A stretch of 35,857 nt of DNA, from IMG/VR virus record IMGVR_UViG_3300024518_002029, positions 1-35,857 of that record; one strand, written 5' to 3'. Below the pieces are notes generated by a model. The model worked only from the letters and a program-made list of their open reading frames with translations, was not told the origin of the DNA and did no database searches. Position numbers and translations under genes: made by a program. Every line of letters starts with the position of its first letter. Positions within the stretch are counted from its first letter, which is position 1. Source of the DNA: a virus. Below are positions 14,431 to 22,896 of the stretch, piece by piece.

Positions 14431-15486
14431 TTATATTGTCGTCTTTGACAGACGGATTGGAGATGTACACTTTACACAGTCGCTTGCCCCTTTAGGGATA
14501 TGTTGACTTAGCCAAGTGATGTTTTCGGCATACCTTTTTGCAGAGTGGTTCCGCTTGCCATAAAGTGCCTCCCTGCTAAGGGTGGTGAACTTTGAAATGG
14601 TAGAGGAATCGAGTACGTATTGAGCTAGAGTTTCAACCGCCTTAAACTGAATCGTATGCGCCAGAACGGAAGCCGTGTCGTAAGCCCCAATAGAGGCGTA
14701 ACGGCAAACCCATTCTGTTTTATCGCATACTGAAACGGTAGAAAGCGAAAGGCCGTAGGAATTGGTACGAAAAGGAACAAGAGTAGAACGGTCTGGAACA
14801 GTACCGGAGAAACCGGCAGCTTGCACTAAACCGAAATTTCCACGGCCCGAACAACAATTCAGGCGGCTATCTCTCGGTTGGTGGCCGGTCGCATCGTAGC
14901 TAATGGTATAGCGTGGCGCGTCCGTCCGTCCCTCAATCCAAAGAGGAAGTTTTATATCAACGGCGGTACTTACCCATTGATCAGCTACCGGAGTAACCGT
15001 AAATGTTTGGGCTGTAATACCGTCACCATCAATTGTTACATCGACGGCGGTAGTTGAATGGAAGCCTACGTTTAGGCTCTTTACCTCCAGGTACCCACCT
15101 TTCACCGGAACGGGGCTTTGAATAGCTATGCCATTCAGACCACTTGTATAAGTGGTGTTCCCGTTCCGGTACTCAGTGAGTCCTATAATTTCCTCGCTCG
15201 TTTTTCTAACGGCGGCTGTTGTTACTAGTTCTGCACCTAAATCTCTGCGAAAGGATGCAATTGCCTCGGCACGTGCTGCCTGTAATACGTCGAAGATGTT
15301 TTCTCCGAGTCCACAGTCTATGGCGTGATATATTGCGGGCATTAGGCCAAAGCCGTCCTTACCCTCTGTGATGTAAACGCCCGTTGTCGAGTCGTTAACA
15401 GTCGCAAAGTCGGCAGGCTTGTCACCATCCCAACAGTCGCACGCAGTTTGCGTAAGACCTACAATATTATCGAGACAATCAGCCAT
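14431..15486 (-). CDS. Cysteine-rich structural protein of unknown family
   Basis: A 351-residue protein beginning MADCLDNIVGLTQTACDCW and containing LNCCSGRGNFG and a CVKCTSP ending, so at least nine cysteines. The middle is beta-rich (VKGGYLEVKSLNVGFHSTTA). It starts 2 nt after the capsid gene ends and stops 6 nt before the paralog pair, so it is expressed with the virion proteins. It could be a head-tail connector, a decoration protein or a tail protein. I do not recognise it. Confidence 0.6.
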   Translation of the reverse strand: MADCLDNIVGLTQTACDCWDGDKPADFATVNDSTTGVYITEGKDGFGLMPAIYHAIDCGLGENIFDVLQAARAEAIASFRRDLGAELVTTAAVRKTSEEIIGLTEYRNGNTTYTSGLNGIAIQSPVPVKGGYLEVKSLNVGFHSTTAVDVTIDGDGITAQTFTVTPVADQWVSTAVDIKLPLWIEGRTDAPRYTISYDATGHQPRDSRLNCCSGRGNFGLVQAAGFSGTVPDRSTLVPFRTNSYGLSLSTVSVCDKTEWVCRYASIGAYDTASVLAHTIQFKAVETLAQYVLDSSTISKFTTLSREALYGKRNHSAKRYAENITWLSQHIPKGASDCVKCTSPIRLSKTTI

Positions 15487-15488
15487 TT

Positions 15489-16595
15489 TTAGACGGCCTC
15501 AATTTCCATGATACCGGTCAGAACGGCAGCGGCGGCGGCGCCAGTCTCAAGCGGCTTGGTGAAGCCAGCGGGGGCGAGGTCAAACATACCGCGAAGGCTA
15601 GTCATGCCAGACCAACCGTACTGAACCTTACCGGAACCGTCACGCTCTACACATTCGCGTTTGTACTCAACCTCGTGGTACAATGGAACGATTTGACCGT
15701 TTTCACGGACAGAAAGAACGGGGTCAGGAACACGGAACAACCAGCGATCATCTGAGGTAGAAACCTGCGTTGGGGCGTTCTGTTCGGTGTTGGTGAAGCT
15801 GCGGAAGATTGGAACGCCAGCGTCAACGACCATCGTAGAGTTTCGACCGAGAACGGAAGGAAGGTCTTTGTAGTCGTGGTAAAGGTTGCTGGTATTGTAC
15901 ACCGCCCGGTCGGCGCGTTCATTGTCGTTCAGTGCTTTGAACATGGCAATGTCAGCGTCTACGTAGAAGTTCGTACCATCTAGGATGATCGGCTGGTCGA
16001 TCTGGTTGCTCTTAGCAAGCAATTCGATAAGACGAAGACCCTCTTTGTTGAACGCTGAACCTGCAAGCGTAACGCGGTTGGCAACACCAACGCCGAGAGC
16101 GGCGGGAGTAGCTGCCCACTGGTTAGGCTGAATGTTAGCGGCAAGCGTGTTGATGATGAGCTGGTTCAGCTTCATACGGTTCACGTTCATTGACCAAGCA
16201 AGTTGGTAAGAAAGTTCCTCCGCGCCCATTACGGCGTTACCACAACGCTCCTCACGAATAACCCAAGGGGTAGAGTAGAAGATGTTGTTGTCGTAGGTGG
16301 TGGCTACGGTTTGCGCTTCGGCACCTGCGAGGATGTCACAACCGAGGGCCGTGTTCGCGGTAGTTCCGTAGTAACCGGTAGCGCCAACATCTACGCCGCT
16401 GGCGAGGTGGTGGGCTGTTACGCCGATACAGTTTCCGTTCCGAAAGATTTGTTCGGTGCGGACGGTTTGATTTTCAAGGATAGCGCGGCTAGCCTCTACG
16501 GGGTGGCTCAATTCTGAGCGGGTCATGTCGTCACCACCCGTAATGCTTGCTAGATTATCTAGCGCACGGGGGTACACGGATGCGAGAAAAGACAT
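15489..16595 (-). CDS. Probable major capsid protein
   Basis: A 368-residue protein from the ATG at 16595 (MSFLASVYPRALDNLASITG). It has a basic/helical N-terminal arm, a long central helix-rich segment (LSYQLAWSMNVNRMKLNQLI) and beta strands towards the C-terminus, with size and layout of HK97-fold capsids. It directly follows a coiled-coil protein that looks like a scaffold, the usual arrangement. An in-frame ATG at 16628 would add 11 residues (MAIAVSKTFFY), but a perfect 15-nt palindrome abuts that codon and the later ATG has the A/T-rich leader typical of Bacteroidota, so I prefer 16595. No family signature can be named with certainty. Confidence 0.65.
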   Translation of the reverse strand: MSFLASVYPRALDNLASITGGDDMTRSELSHPVEASRAILENQTVRTEQIFRNGNCIGVTAHHLASGVDVGATGYYGTTANTALGCDILAGAEAQTVATTYDNNIFYSTPWVIREERCGNAVMGAEELSYQLAWSMNVNRMKLNQLIINTLAANIQPNQWAATPAALGVGVANRVTLAGSAFNKEGLRLIELLAKSNQIDQPIILDGTNFYVDADIAMFKALNDNERADRAVYNTSNLYHDYKDLPSVLGRNSTMVVDAGVPIFRSFTNTEQNAPTQVSTSDDRWLFRVPDPVLSVRENGQIVPLYHEVEYKRECVERDGSGKVQYGWSGMTSLRGMFDLAPAGFTKPLETGAAAAAVLTGIMEIEAV

Positions 16596-16628
16596 ATAAA
16601 AAAAAGTTTTGGACACGGCAATAGCCAT

Positions 16629-16643
16629 CTTGCATTATGCAAG
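16629..16643. promoter_or_regulatory. 15-nt perfect palindrome before the capsid gene
   Basis: CTTGCATTATGCAAG reads the same on both strands apart from the central base. It lies between the scaffold stop (16678) and the capsid start, directly adjacent to the upstream candidate ATG 16628. As RNA it forms a 7-bp hairpin with a tiny loop; as DNA it could be an operator. An mRNA-processing or stabilising role for the capsid message is an inference. Confidence 0.5.
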
Positions 16644-16677
16644 ACAGCTAAAGAGTCCGGTAAATCAAAAGATTAGT

Positions 16678-17646
16678 TTAGAGTTTGGTCGGCGGGTGCT
16701 GGGCTTCCATCGCTTCCAACATGGCGTTTCTGACGGCTTTCGTCTCCTTCGTCTTGGGGATAGCGTTGTACTGCTTTGCAAAGTCGTTCTGGTCTTTGAA
16801 AACGTAAGCACCGCCTCTATTAGCCGAGGGGTTGCTGTTCGTTCTCATAGCCGGTGAGGACTTCTGCTGATCTAGCTTAACGGTGCCGTAGATGTTGTTA
16901 CGAGAGATTACGTCGTCAATAGACAAGTAATTACCCATCGCATCTTCTGCGCGGTGGCCGGTGGTGTCAACTGGCACGATTTCGTCGCCTTCGATCTTCC
17001 AATTGCTGACCCGAAAGTCCTGCAATTCTAACATCTTTTGCAAACGAAGTCCAGTCGGTACGCCTTCAACGTCAAGCGCAACGCCCATCTCCTTAGCGCG
17101 TTTCGCAACGGCGGTAGTTAGTTTGGACCTTACGGTTGCGGCTTGGGCCTCCTTTCGTTCCCGCTCAAGCGCCTCCTTTGCGTCCTTCAATTCCTTGCGG
17201 TCTGCCTCCATTTTGCGATTGTACTGCTTATTAAAGTAGTCCGTCGCAATGGGGCTTGACGCAAGCAATTCCGGCGTAATTTCGGCGGGTGCTGCGGGGC
17301 TGGAATCAGTAGCTTTCTTTTCGGACAAAACGGAAGCGCGTTCGCTCAATTGGTCCAAAAAGTCGGTGAAGTTGTCTGCGTCAATTCCTTTTGCAAGCTT
17401 CGGGAGTTTGGACGCCAACGCCTTGCGGTGTTCGTTGTCCTTTTCGCGGTGGCCCCGTTTAAGTTGGTCGCCGCGTCCTTTTACTGCTTTGGATTTGATT
17501 ACGTCAGGTAAAAGCGTGTGTGCTTCCTCTAACGTTAATTCATCTTCGCCTTCGCCTTTTAAAGTCTTGGTTAGACTAGCTGCGTCTTTGATTCCAGCGA
17601 GGGACGCATACCCCGCAATTTGTGCAAATTCCTGTTCGGTCATCAC
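16678..17646 (-). CDS. Probable capsid scaffolding protein
   Basis: A 322-residue, highly charged protein. The N-terminal 100 residues are acidic/basic and helical (KRGHREKDNEHRKALASKL). A coiled coil lies around 140-180 (MEADRKELKDAKEALERERK). Then come a globular segment (DVEGVPTGLRLQKMLELQDF) and a helical C-terminus ending MLEAMEAQHPPTKL. Long charged coiled coils directly before the capsid gene are the usual form of phage scaffolds (Gp20-like). It overlaps the upstream gene by 4 nt. No protease domain is seen. Confidence 0.65.
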   Translation of the reverse strand: MMTEQEFAQIAGYASLAGIKDAASLTKTLKGEGEDELTLEEAHTLLPDVIKSKAVKGRGDQLKRGHREKDNEHRKALASKLPKLAKGIDADNFTDFLDQLSERASVLSEKKATDSSPAAPAEITPELLASSPIATDYFNKQYNRKMEADRKELKDAKEALERERKEAQAATVRSKLTTAVAKRAKEMGVALDVEGVPTGLRLQKMLELQDFRVSNWKIEGDEIVPVDTTGHRAEDAMGNYLSIDDVISRNNIYGTVKLDQQKSSPAMRTNSNPSANRGGAYVFKDQNDFAKQYNAIPKTKETKAVRNAMLEAMEAQHPPTKL

Positions 17647-17840
17647 TTGGTTTTAGTCCTGCGACTTGCAGGCTTGGGTTTTTCTTTTACCTTTTTAGCC
17701 TCGATGGGTTCCGGGGCTGGCGTTACGTCAACGTAGTCAAACTGGTTGCGGGTCATCGCGTGACCTTCCCACACCTTTTGCATATCCGTAGATATAGGCG
17801 CGTGAATTTGGCCGGTCTTTTTGTTGACGGGTGACACCAT
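17643..17840 (-). CDS. Small protein with basic tail shared with its neighbour
   Basis: A 65-residue protein. The start VSPVNKKTGQIHAPISTDMQ is followed by WEGHAMTRNQFDYVDV and a low-complexity basic tail PEPIEAKKVKEKPKPASRRT. The upstream gene ends in a very similar tail (PEPVEAKTPKTRRTKT). The two overlap by one base at 17840 and the next gene overlaps by 4 nt. The family is not recognised; it may be a head-completion or minor virion protein. Confidence 0.55.
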   Translation of the reverse strand: MVSPVNKKTGQIHAPISTDMQKVWEGHAMTRNQFDYVDVTPAPEPIEAKKVKEKPKPASRRTKTK

Positions 17841-18097
17841 TACTCTGAAACGGTTTTAGTTCGGCGGGTTTTAGGTGTTTTGGCCTCCACCGGTTCCGGG
17901 GCGATGCTCTCCCAGCCGTAGTTAGCCCGCAATACCTGACGCTGTGACACGCCGGAACGGTCAATGTCGGTGTACTGTACTGCGTCGTAAATGTCAGAGC
18001 CTTGGTGTCCGGCTCCGCGTTTTACCTCTAAAGTTGCACCCATAGCAATCGCATTAGCGAAATGTTTACGGGCCTGTTCAACGGTACTTACTTTCAT
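17840..18097 (-). CDS. Small protein with PEPVEAK...RRTKT tail
   Basis: An 85-residue protein. The first 60 residues are a small globular segment (KVSTVEQARKHFANAIAMGA, then YGWESIAPEP), then the basic tail shared with the next gene. It is the first gene of its transcription block: the shared promoter motif at 18131-18145 ends exactly 33 nt before its ATG. Function unknown. Confidence 0.6.
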   Translation of the reverse strand: MKVSTVEQARKHFANAIAMGATLEVKRGAGHQGSDIYDAVQYTDIDRSGVSQRQVLRANYGWESIAPEPVEAKTPKTRRTKTVSE

Positions 18098-18130
18098 ATC
18101 ACAATGATACGGGGCGGGAATAGTGGATAC

Positions 18131-18145
18131 GTTGAAAATTTACAC
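18131..18145 (-). promoter_or_regulatory. Late promoter motif, copy A
   Basis: The minus strand reads GTGTAAATTTTCAAC, matching the motif at 34853, 24496 and 21051 apart from one inserted A and one missing C. It is 33 nt from the start codon at 18097. A GGGC/GCCC hairpin with an A/T loop (18146-18162) precedes it but lacks a proper U-run. Confidence 0.6.
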
Positions 18146-18161
18146 GGGCAATAAAAAAGCC

Positions 18162-21017
18162 CTAACTCATATTAATCTTCTCCATTCTCCTAACAGGCCC
18201 CGTTTCGTCAATGCGCAGGATTTGCTTTTCATTCAGCTTTAAGAAGTGAACGGAAGCCTTTTGCGCCTTGCTTGCGGGCGCCTTTACTTCGTTGTCAATC
18301 TTGATGACCGGGGTGCCTAGAGCGCTGTTGTAGAGCGGTTCATTCCCTACAATGCCCAATATGTCAGCCATGCCGCCTAATTCGCCGCCTTGGATAGCAT
18401 CAAACAGCGGGGCAAACTTAGCGTTATGCTTGCGGCTGAATACCCGCTCCCCGCCTTCCATCTCTACGGCGTACCTGTTGCCGTTCTTATTGTAGTACCC
18501 GGGTATTCCTCCGCCCTCATGTGAAGGCCCAACTAACATACCTTCAACACTTGCTGTACCTTCCCGAAGCACGGGGGCGGACGCGAAAGACGCGGCGTTG
18601 GCCTTAGCGCGTGATATGGTGGAGAATAACAGGCTCAAGGCACCAATACCGATGACAAGGCCTACTAAGCCCTTAGAGGCTTCTGATGCAATCAGTTTTG
18701 CCGCCGCCGTTGTAAGGCTCGCCGCCTGCTGTACGCTTTCAATAGCTAGCTGTTCGTTGGCCGCTTTCTTCTGGATGGCAAGACGCTTGTTAATGTTGTC
18801 CTGCTCAATCCGTTCCTGTTCAGCTAATGCGGCTTCGTAGGTGGCGACGTTGTTTGCATAACCGGCCGCTTGATCGGCTTGTTCCTGCTCTAACAGGCTT
18901 TGTAGTTCCTCCTGCCGTTCTTGCGCCGCCTCAATCTGCTCATCTATCCGGCTAAGTTCGGCCTCCCGTAAGGAATCAACGCCCGCTGTGATGTTCTCGA
19001 TGGCAGAACCTAACACACCAACGATTTCTGCTAGGTCTTCGTCATCTAATTTGAAAGCGTCCTTGATCTTGCCTATCAGTCTTTCAATAGGGTCAAGGCG
19101 AACGTTCTCTAAGTCGTCGATCTGTTGCTGGATAAGCTCACCCTGCAAGCCTAATAGGGTTAGTTCGGCAGCACTCGCACCGGCTTCTTCTAAGATGACC
19201 AAACGCTGCGCAATGCCGTCTTTAGCAATGTTCAGCTTTGCCAATTCTTTGGCTTGGTCAAGGTTCAATTCCTTATTGCCCGATTCCCGTAACAAATCAA
19301 CACGGGCGTTATCAATCGCCTCCTGGTCTGTCAGCGTTTTGAGCCTTTCCGTTTTTATGCGTTCGTTATTAGCAGATAGTACTGCAACGTCTTCCGCTTC
19401 TAATTTGGCAATCTCTACGTCTATTACTAAGGTATCGCCGCCATCAGCCGCAACCACTTCCCGTAGCTCCAACAAAGACCGCTTTTCTGCCTCCACCCGT
19501 TCCCGCGCTTGGAACTCTTCAAGATTCAGCCGTGCGTCACCGCTTACGCTTAACAGGTCAATAAAGGCCAGTTCCTCTGCGAGTGATGCGTCGATTACTT
19601 TCTTTTGTTCAGCAAGACGGAAGGCAGCTATCTCTTTGTCTGCCGCTTCATTAGCCCGGATGCGTAACAATGCAAAGTCTTCCTCCGCGTCAAACTCAAC
19701 CTTTGCGGCTTTGGCTTTCTCACGGGTGACTTCTTCTAACTTGTCTATCTGCTCATTAGCAATCTGCCGGTTAAGGTTAATTTGTTCCTCGCCGCTTAAT
19801 TCCTCACTAGCCCGTAGCGCGTCACGTAGTTGTAATTGGGTGGCCGCAAACTCCTGTTCAGCCTTTAGTCTTTCGGCTGCGTACTTTAGGTAAGCTTGTC
19901 GCGCCTGTTCGTCAATCGTGTTTATCCGGTTGTTCAACGTCGTTTGCGTCTCCAATGATGCGGCTTGCGACTCTTGCAAATCTTTGTATAGGTCTACCAG
20001 TTCCTCAACGTCCGCGTCTACACTTAGGGCGTCACCTGCAACGTTCCGCAAATCCTCAAAGGAAAGGGTAGCATTGTCTAGCCCTTTTATAATATCATCA
20101 ACGTCTACATCAATTGCTAACTTGTTAGACAGTTGCGCTCTAAGGTTAGCTGCTGACTTTTCAATAAACTTGTTTTCAACTTCAAACGCTTTTCGGGCTG
20201 CTGCCTGACGTTCGGCGTTCGACTTGGTAACGTCCTCGCTAATCAAGCCCTGTTCCTTAATGATTTGGTTAGCCCTTGCCCGCTCCGCTGTCAGTAGCGT
20301 TTGTTCCCGGCGCAGTTCCCTTGTCGCTTGTGCTACCTCGTAAGCCCTTGCTGCTTCCTCTTTTAACTCCCCCACCAGCCCGCGCGTTGCGTCGGCATAA
20401 CTGTTAACCGCCCCGATAACATCCCCCGTAAACAACTGGTAGATGGCGGTACCAACCAACGCCGCCCGGTCTGCAAACACATCAAAAACAGCGGTAGCAA
20501 CTGCAAGCGCGTCCGATACCCCGTCAATAACCTTTTGTGAACGGCTCATTGCGGCTATTAGTACGGCGATAATGCCTAAAATAAGCCCGATACTAAGTTG
20601 AAACGCAATGGCGGCAGTACGGGCCGTGAAAAAGCCTTTAGACGCTGCTTTACCTGCCTTGCCAGCACCGGACCCGAAGGAAGTAAAACTTTTGACCCCC
20701 CCGCTCAACAGGTCGCCTATCTCAGTTAGGGATTTACCCGCAATGCTGATTTCATCGCCAAATTTACGGGCTACTTTCCCGCTCTGACTTGTAGCGCGTT
20801 GCCATGCTGACGTTTTACTCCTGTTGTTGTCCAGTTCCTTCCCTGCTTTCTTTACTGCGCCCTCGTAGGACTTTAGGCCCGATGTCGCGTCGTCTAACGC
20901 ATTATCGGCGCTAGATTGGAGGTCTTTGTTTGCTTTCGCTAAGTTCCCCACAAGGTCGGCCGTATCGCTAACCTCCTTGTTATCCACCTCGTAGCGAATA
21001 CGCTGTACTATATCCAT
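18162..21017 (-). CDS. Tail tape measure protein
   Basis: The longest gene here, 951 residues. Residues 1-125 include helical segments (DTADLVGNLAKANKDLQSSA). A hydrophobic segment is at about 136-157 (FQLSIGLILGIIAVLIAAMS). Then comes a very long coiled coil (about 200-760) rich in Ala, Glu, Lys and Leu, a second hydrophobic segment near 785-805 (LVGLVIGIGALSLLFSTISR), and a C-terminal globular region with a GGIPGYYNKNGNRYAVEMEG motif. This is the layout of tape measures, which set tail length. It follows the chaperone and its frameshift extension, the standard position. It is the only gene of its block: a terminator and the promoter motif sit just upstream, and a second promoter motif follows. 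It implies a long non-contractile tail (siphovirus), as no sheath gene is seen. Confidence 0.92.
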   Translation of the reverse strand: MDIVQRIRYEVDNKEVSDTADLVGNLAKANKDLQSSADNALDDATSGLKSYEGAVKKAGKELDNNRSKTSAWQRATSQSGKVARKFGDEISIAGKSLTEIGDLLSGGVKSFTSFGSGAGKAGKAASKGFFTARTAAIAFQLSIGLILGIIAVLIAAMSRSQKVIDGVSDALAVATAVFDVFADRAALVGTAIYQLFTGDVIGAVNSYADATRGLVGELKEEAARAYEVAQATRELRREQTLLTAERARANQIIKEQGLISEDVTKSNAERQAAARKAFEVENKFIEKSAANLRAQLSNKLAIDVDVDDIIKGLDNATLSFEDLRNVAGDALSVDADVEELVDLYKDLQESQAASLETQTTLNNRINTIDEQARQAYLKYAAERLKAEQEFAATQLQLRDALRASEELSGEEQINLNRQIANEQIDKLEEVTREKAKAAKVEFDAEEDFALLRIRANEAADKEIAAFRLAEQKKVIDASLAEELAFIDLLSVSGDARLNLEEFQARERVEAEKRSLLELREVVAADGGDTLVIDVEIAKLEAEDVAVLSANNERIKTERLKTLTDQEAIDNARVDLLRESGNKELNLDQAKELAKLNIAKDGIAQRLVILEEAGASAAELTLLGLQGELIQQQIDDLENVRLDPIERLIGKIKDAFKLDDEDLAEIVGVLGSAIENITAGVDSLREAELSRIDEQIEAAQERQEELQSLLEQEQADQAAGYANNVATYEAALAEQERIEQDNINKRLAIQKKAANEQLAIESVQQAASLTTAAAKLIASEASKGLVGLVIGIGALSLLFSTISRAKANAASFASAPVLREGTASVEGMLVGPSHEGGGIPGYYNKNGNRYAVEMEGGERVFSRKHNAKFAPLFDAIQGGELGGMADILGIVGNEPLYNSALGTPVIKIDNEVKAPASKAQKASVHFLKLNEKQILRIDETGPVRRMEKINMS

Positions 21018-21049
21018 CCTTCAAAGGACGGTCGGCGGGTGGGGTTATT

Positions 21050-21067
21050 TGTTGGAATAATAAACAC
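21050..21067 (-). promoter_or_regulatory. Late promoter motif, copy B (before tape measure)
   Basis: The minus strand reads GTGTTTATTATTCCAACA, the most divergent copy of the motif. CCAAC ends 33 nt before the tape measure ATG, and it follows the terminator at 21069-21097 directly. Confidence 0.6.
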
Positions 21068-21068
21068 G

Positions 21069-21097
21069 AAAAAAGCCCCACCGAATTAGGGCGGGGC
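21069..21097 (-). terminator. Intrinsic terminator after tail chaperone
   Basis: On the minus strand a GCCCC...GGGGC stem (21075-21097, extended inside by CC/GG with bulges) is followed by six U. It separates the chaperone block from the tape measure block, which restarts from its own promoter motif. Confidence 0.8.
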
Positions 21098-21135
21098 GAA
21101 AAATCACACATAACTATGAATAACACTATGAAACA

Positions 21136-21438
21136 CTATTTCTTTGCCTTCTGCTTTTCGTACCTCCGCTCTGCTTCCTCTTGTGTATCAAAGAAATCCC
21201 AAACGGGAAGGGCGCGGGCTGTTTGCTCTGTTAGGTTGGTGTAAGACGTTATCATTTCAACGGCCCTCAATACGTCTGTATTCATGTCCGCGAACTGGTC
21301 TACTTCTTCCCACCCGTTAGGACCGTAAGTAACCCGGTAGCGGCTTGTGACTGGCTTCTTTGTTCTTCCTTCGTGAGCTTTTCGTACTCTGCGCTGTAGA
21401 CGGATGAATAGTCCTTCAACCGCCCCAGCGCCAACGCG
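21136..21438 (-). CDS. Putative -1 frameshift extension of tail assembly chaperone (GT-like)
   Basis: In the -1 frame relative to the chaperone, the reading frame is open from the T_TTT_TTC heptamer at 21438-21444 to the stop at 21136. It encodes a 100-residue stretch that includes VTYGPNGWEEVDQFADMNTD and ends YEKQKAKK. A TGA closes that frame immediately upstream of the heptamer. Siphoviruses commonly make a short and a frameshifted chaperone upstream of the tape measure (lambda gpG/gpGT), and this is the expected place. The shift site could also be further down (for example GAA_AAG at 21378-21384). Without a shift, an ATG at 21285 would give a separate 49-residue protein. If shifted, the fusion is 275 residues. 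Confidence 0.65.
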   Translation of the reverse strand, partial: RVGAGAVEGLFIRLQRRVRKAHEGRTKKPVTSRYRVTYGPNGWEEVDQFADMNTDVLRAVEMITSYTNLTEQTARALPVWDFFDTQEEAERRYEKQKAKK

Positions 21439-21962
21439 AAAAAATCAAACACGTTGAAGTTCTCAGTAGCCCAATCTTCCATCTTCCGTTGCGCGTCTGA
21501 ATGGGAATAGGCTGCTGTGTTTTCCCCCTCGGCAACAATAAAGATGGTGCATATCTGTACCGACTGAATAAAGCGGTCATTGTCCATCTTGGAAACGTTA
21601 CGCTTGAAGTTGTTCACCATGTCGGCGTAACCCAGCTTAACCGCGCCCTCTCCGGTCATCGTCATTAGCTTGGCTCCCTCGTTATGCCAGTAGTTGTACA
21701 TATCAAGGAATGAGTTAAAGCCGTGTTGGGCCGGGATAATCATTTTCTGAAGTTCGGTGTAACGGACTATCCCGATACCGTCCTCCGGGTTCAGTACGGT
21801 GTACCTATTGCCGTTAGCAACGAAGGTAGGCGCAATGCTACCGTTTGACATTCGGGGCAAGTCCTTGACACCTTCCGCCCTGGTGCTTACCTCCACGACT
21901 TCCGCCTTGGGAAACTTCTTTAGTATTTGTTCGGCCGTCGGGCCGTTTACGAATAGGCTCAT
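21300..21962 (-). CDS. Tail assembly chaperone (short form, gpG-like)
   Basis: A 220-residue, helical, soluble protein lying two positions upstream of the tape measure; the only thing between them is its own out-of-frame extension and a terminator. There is a KFPKAEVVEVSTRAEGVKDL segment near the N-terminus and a helical C-terminal half (FDFFALALGRLKDYSSVYSA) ending in LLTVLTGGKK. No sequence signature is diagnostic, so the call rests on position, size and the frameshift arrangement. Its start overlaps the previous stop by 4 nt. Confidence 0.7.
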   Translation of the reverse strand: MSLFVNGPTAEQILKKFPKAEVVEVSTRAEGVKDLPRMSNGSIAPTFVANGNRYTVLNPEDGIGIVRYTELQKMIIPAQHGFNSFLDMYNYWHNEGAKLMTMTGEGAVKLGYADMVNNFKRNVSKMDNDRFIQSVQICTIFIVAEGENTAAYSHSDAQRKMEDWATENFNVFDFFALALGRLKDYSSVYSAEYEKLTKEEQRSQSQAATGLLTVLTGGKK

Positions 21963-22255
21963 TTGGCGATGTTTAGTTTATAGGTGTAGCCCTTGTTAAA
22001 GTGTGCTTGGTGGGCCTCGTTGAATTGATCGTAAGACATTTCAATTACCCGCGTTCGGCCGTTGCTTAGACAGATACACGTTACCGATTCGCCCGTTGTC
22101 AGGTCTTCGGAAAAATCGACCACAGCTTCAAGGTCCACCTTATACCGTCCGGTCAGTTTGGTTGGGGTAATGTCGTTGCCGGTCAACCGAGCAACGTCTA
22201 CGTCATCCTGTGTGACCTGCTGAACTATTCGTGTCGTTTCAATAAATCTAGTCAT
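21959..22255 (-). CDS. Small hypothetical tail-region protein
   Basis: A 98-residue, soluble, mixed alpha/beta protein (TRFIETTRIVQQVTQDDVDV, then VDLEAVVDFSEDLTTGESVT). It lies in a tight run of genes with 4-nt overlaps or short gaps between the tail completion gene and the chaperone, so it is probably needed for tail formation. No family is recognised. Confidence 0.6.
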   Translation of the reverse strand: MTRFIETTRIVQQVTQDDVDVARLTGNDITPTKLTGRYKVDLEAVVDFSEDLTTGESVTCICLSNGRTRVIEMSYDQFNEAHQAHFNKGYTYKLNIAK

Positions 22256-22268
22256 GGGTTGTTTTTGG

Positions 22269-22556
22269 TTAATAGGCAGGGATGAACGGTTCTTTTTTAT
22301 CGGGCCATTCTAAATAGGTTTCGCTTGATTCCACATTGCGGGTTTTCTTTTCCGGTTTGTCCCTACGTAGAAATGTCATTTTGCCATCAACGGTAGCGTA
22401 AACGTCGCGCCAATGGCTTTCACGAATCCGCTCCTTTGGAGGGTTGGACATTAGCATTGTAGTGGTTTCCTTTACGTGGTAAACGTGAAGCTCTGCCCCT
22501 GCTTTTTGGACGCGGGTAATCGTTCCGTCTCTTAGTCCTTGCTTCTTTCTTCTCAT
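22269..22556 (-). CDS. Small basic hypothetical protein
   Basis: A 95-residue protein, rich in Lys and Arg (MRRKKQGLRDGTITRVQKAG, then FLRRDKPEKKTRNV). It overlaps the next upstream gene by 4 nt. It may be nucleic-acid binding because of its charge, but this is a guess. No family is recognised. Confidence 0.55.
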   Translation of the reverse strand: MRRKKQGLRDGTITRVQKAGAELHVYHVKETTTMLMSNPPKERIRESHWRDVYATVDGKMTFLRRDKPEKKTRNVESSETYLEWPDKKEPFIPAY

Positions 22557-22894
22557 TCTTCCTCACTTACGCCTACTAAAAAAGACATCATTGCCCGCCC
22601 TTCCTTGTCGGCGCTGTTGTCGAACTGCTCCATTACGGCCCGGAATTTTTCGTGAGGAACCAGCAATAGGGTTGATGTATAGTTAATCATGTGGACCCAT
22701 GTCGCCGGATGCCCGTTGTAAGCCCCCTTGTTCGTCACTACTGCCTCGTGGTACTCTATCACATGGCTAAGGTCAACCGACGCCTTGAAGTCTCTGAACT
22801 CGCCCTCGTAGTAGGTTCCCATTTTTTCGGCCTCGGCCGCTTCTTTGGCGTTCGTTAGTTCACGTATAGTTCGGCCGTGGTACCATTTATTCAT
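22553..22894 (-). CDS. Small hypothetical protein
   Basis: A 113-residue protein with a helical N-terminus (NKWYHGRTIRELTNAKEAAE) and an acidic C-terminus. No signal or membrane segment. It shares a 4-nt overlap with the next gene, and starts 2 nt after the membrane protein gene ends, so it is co-translated with the tail genes. Function unknown. Confidence 0.55.
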   Translation of the reverse strand: MNKWYHGRTIRELTNAKEAAEAEKMGTYYEGEFRDFKASVDLSHVIEYHEAVVTNKGAYNGHPATWVHMINYTSTLLLVPHEKFRAVMEQFDNSADKEGRAMMSFLVGVSEEE

Positions 22895-22896
22895 AG

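Noticed and set aside
18988-19893. 301-codon plus-strand frame
   Set aside because: Shadow of the tape measure coiled coil; the serine-rich translation is what antisense of Ala/Glu/Lys codons gives.
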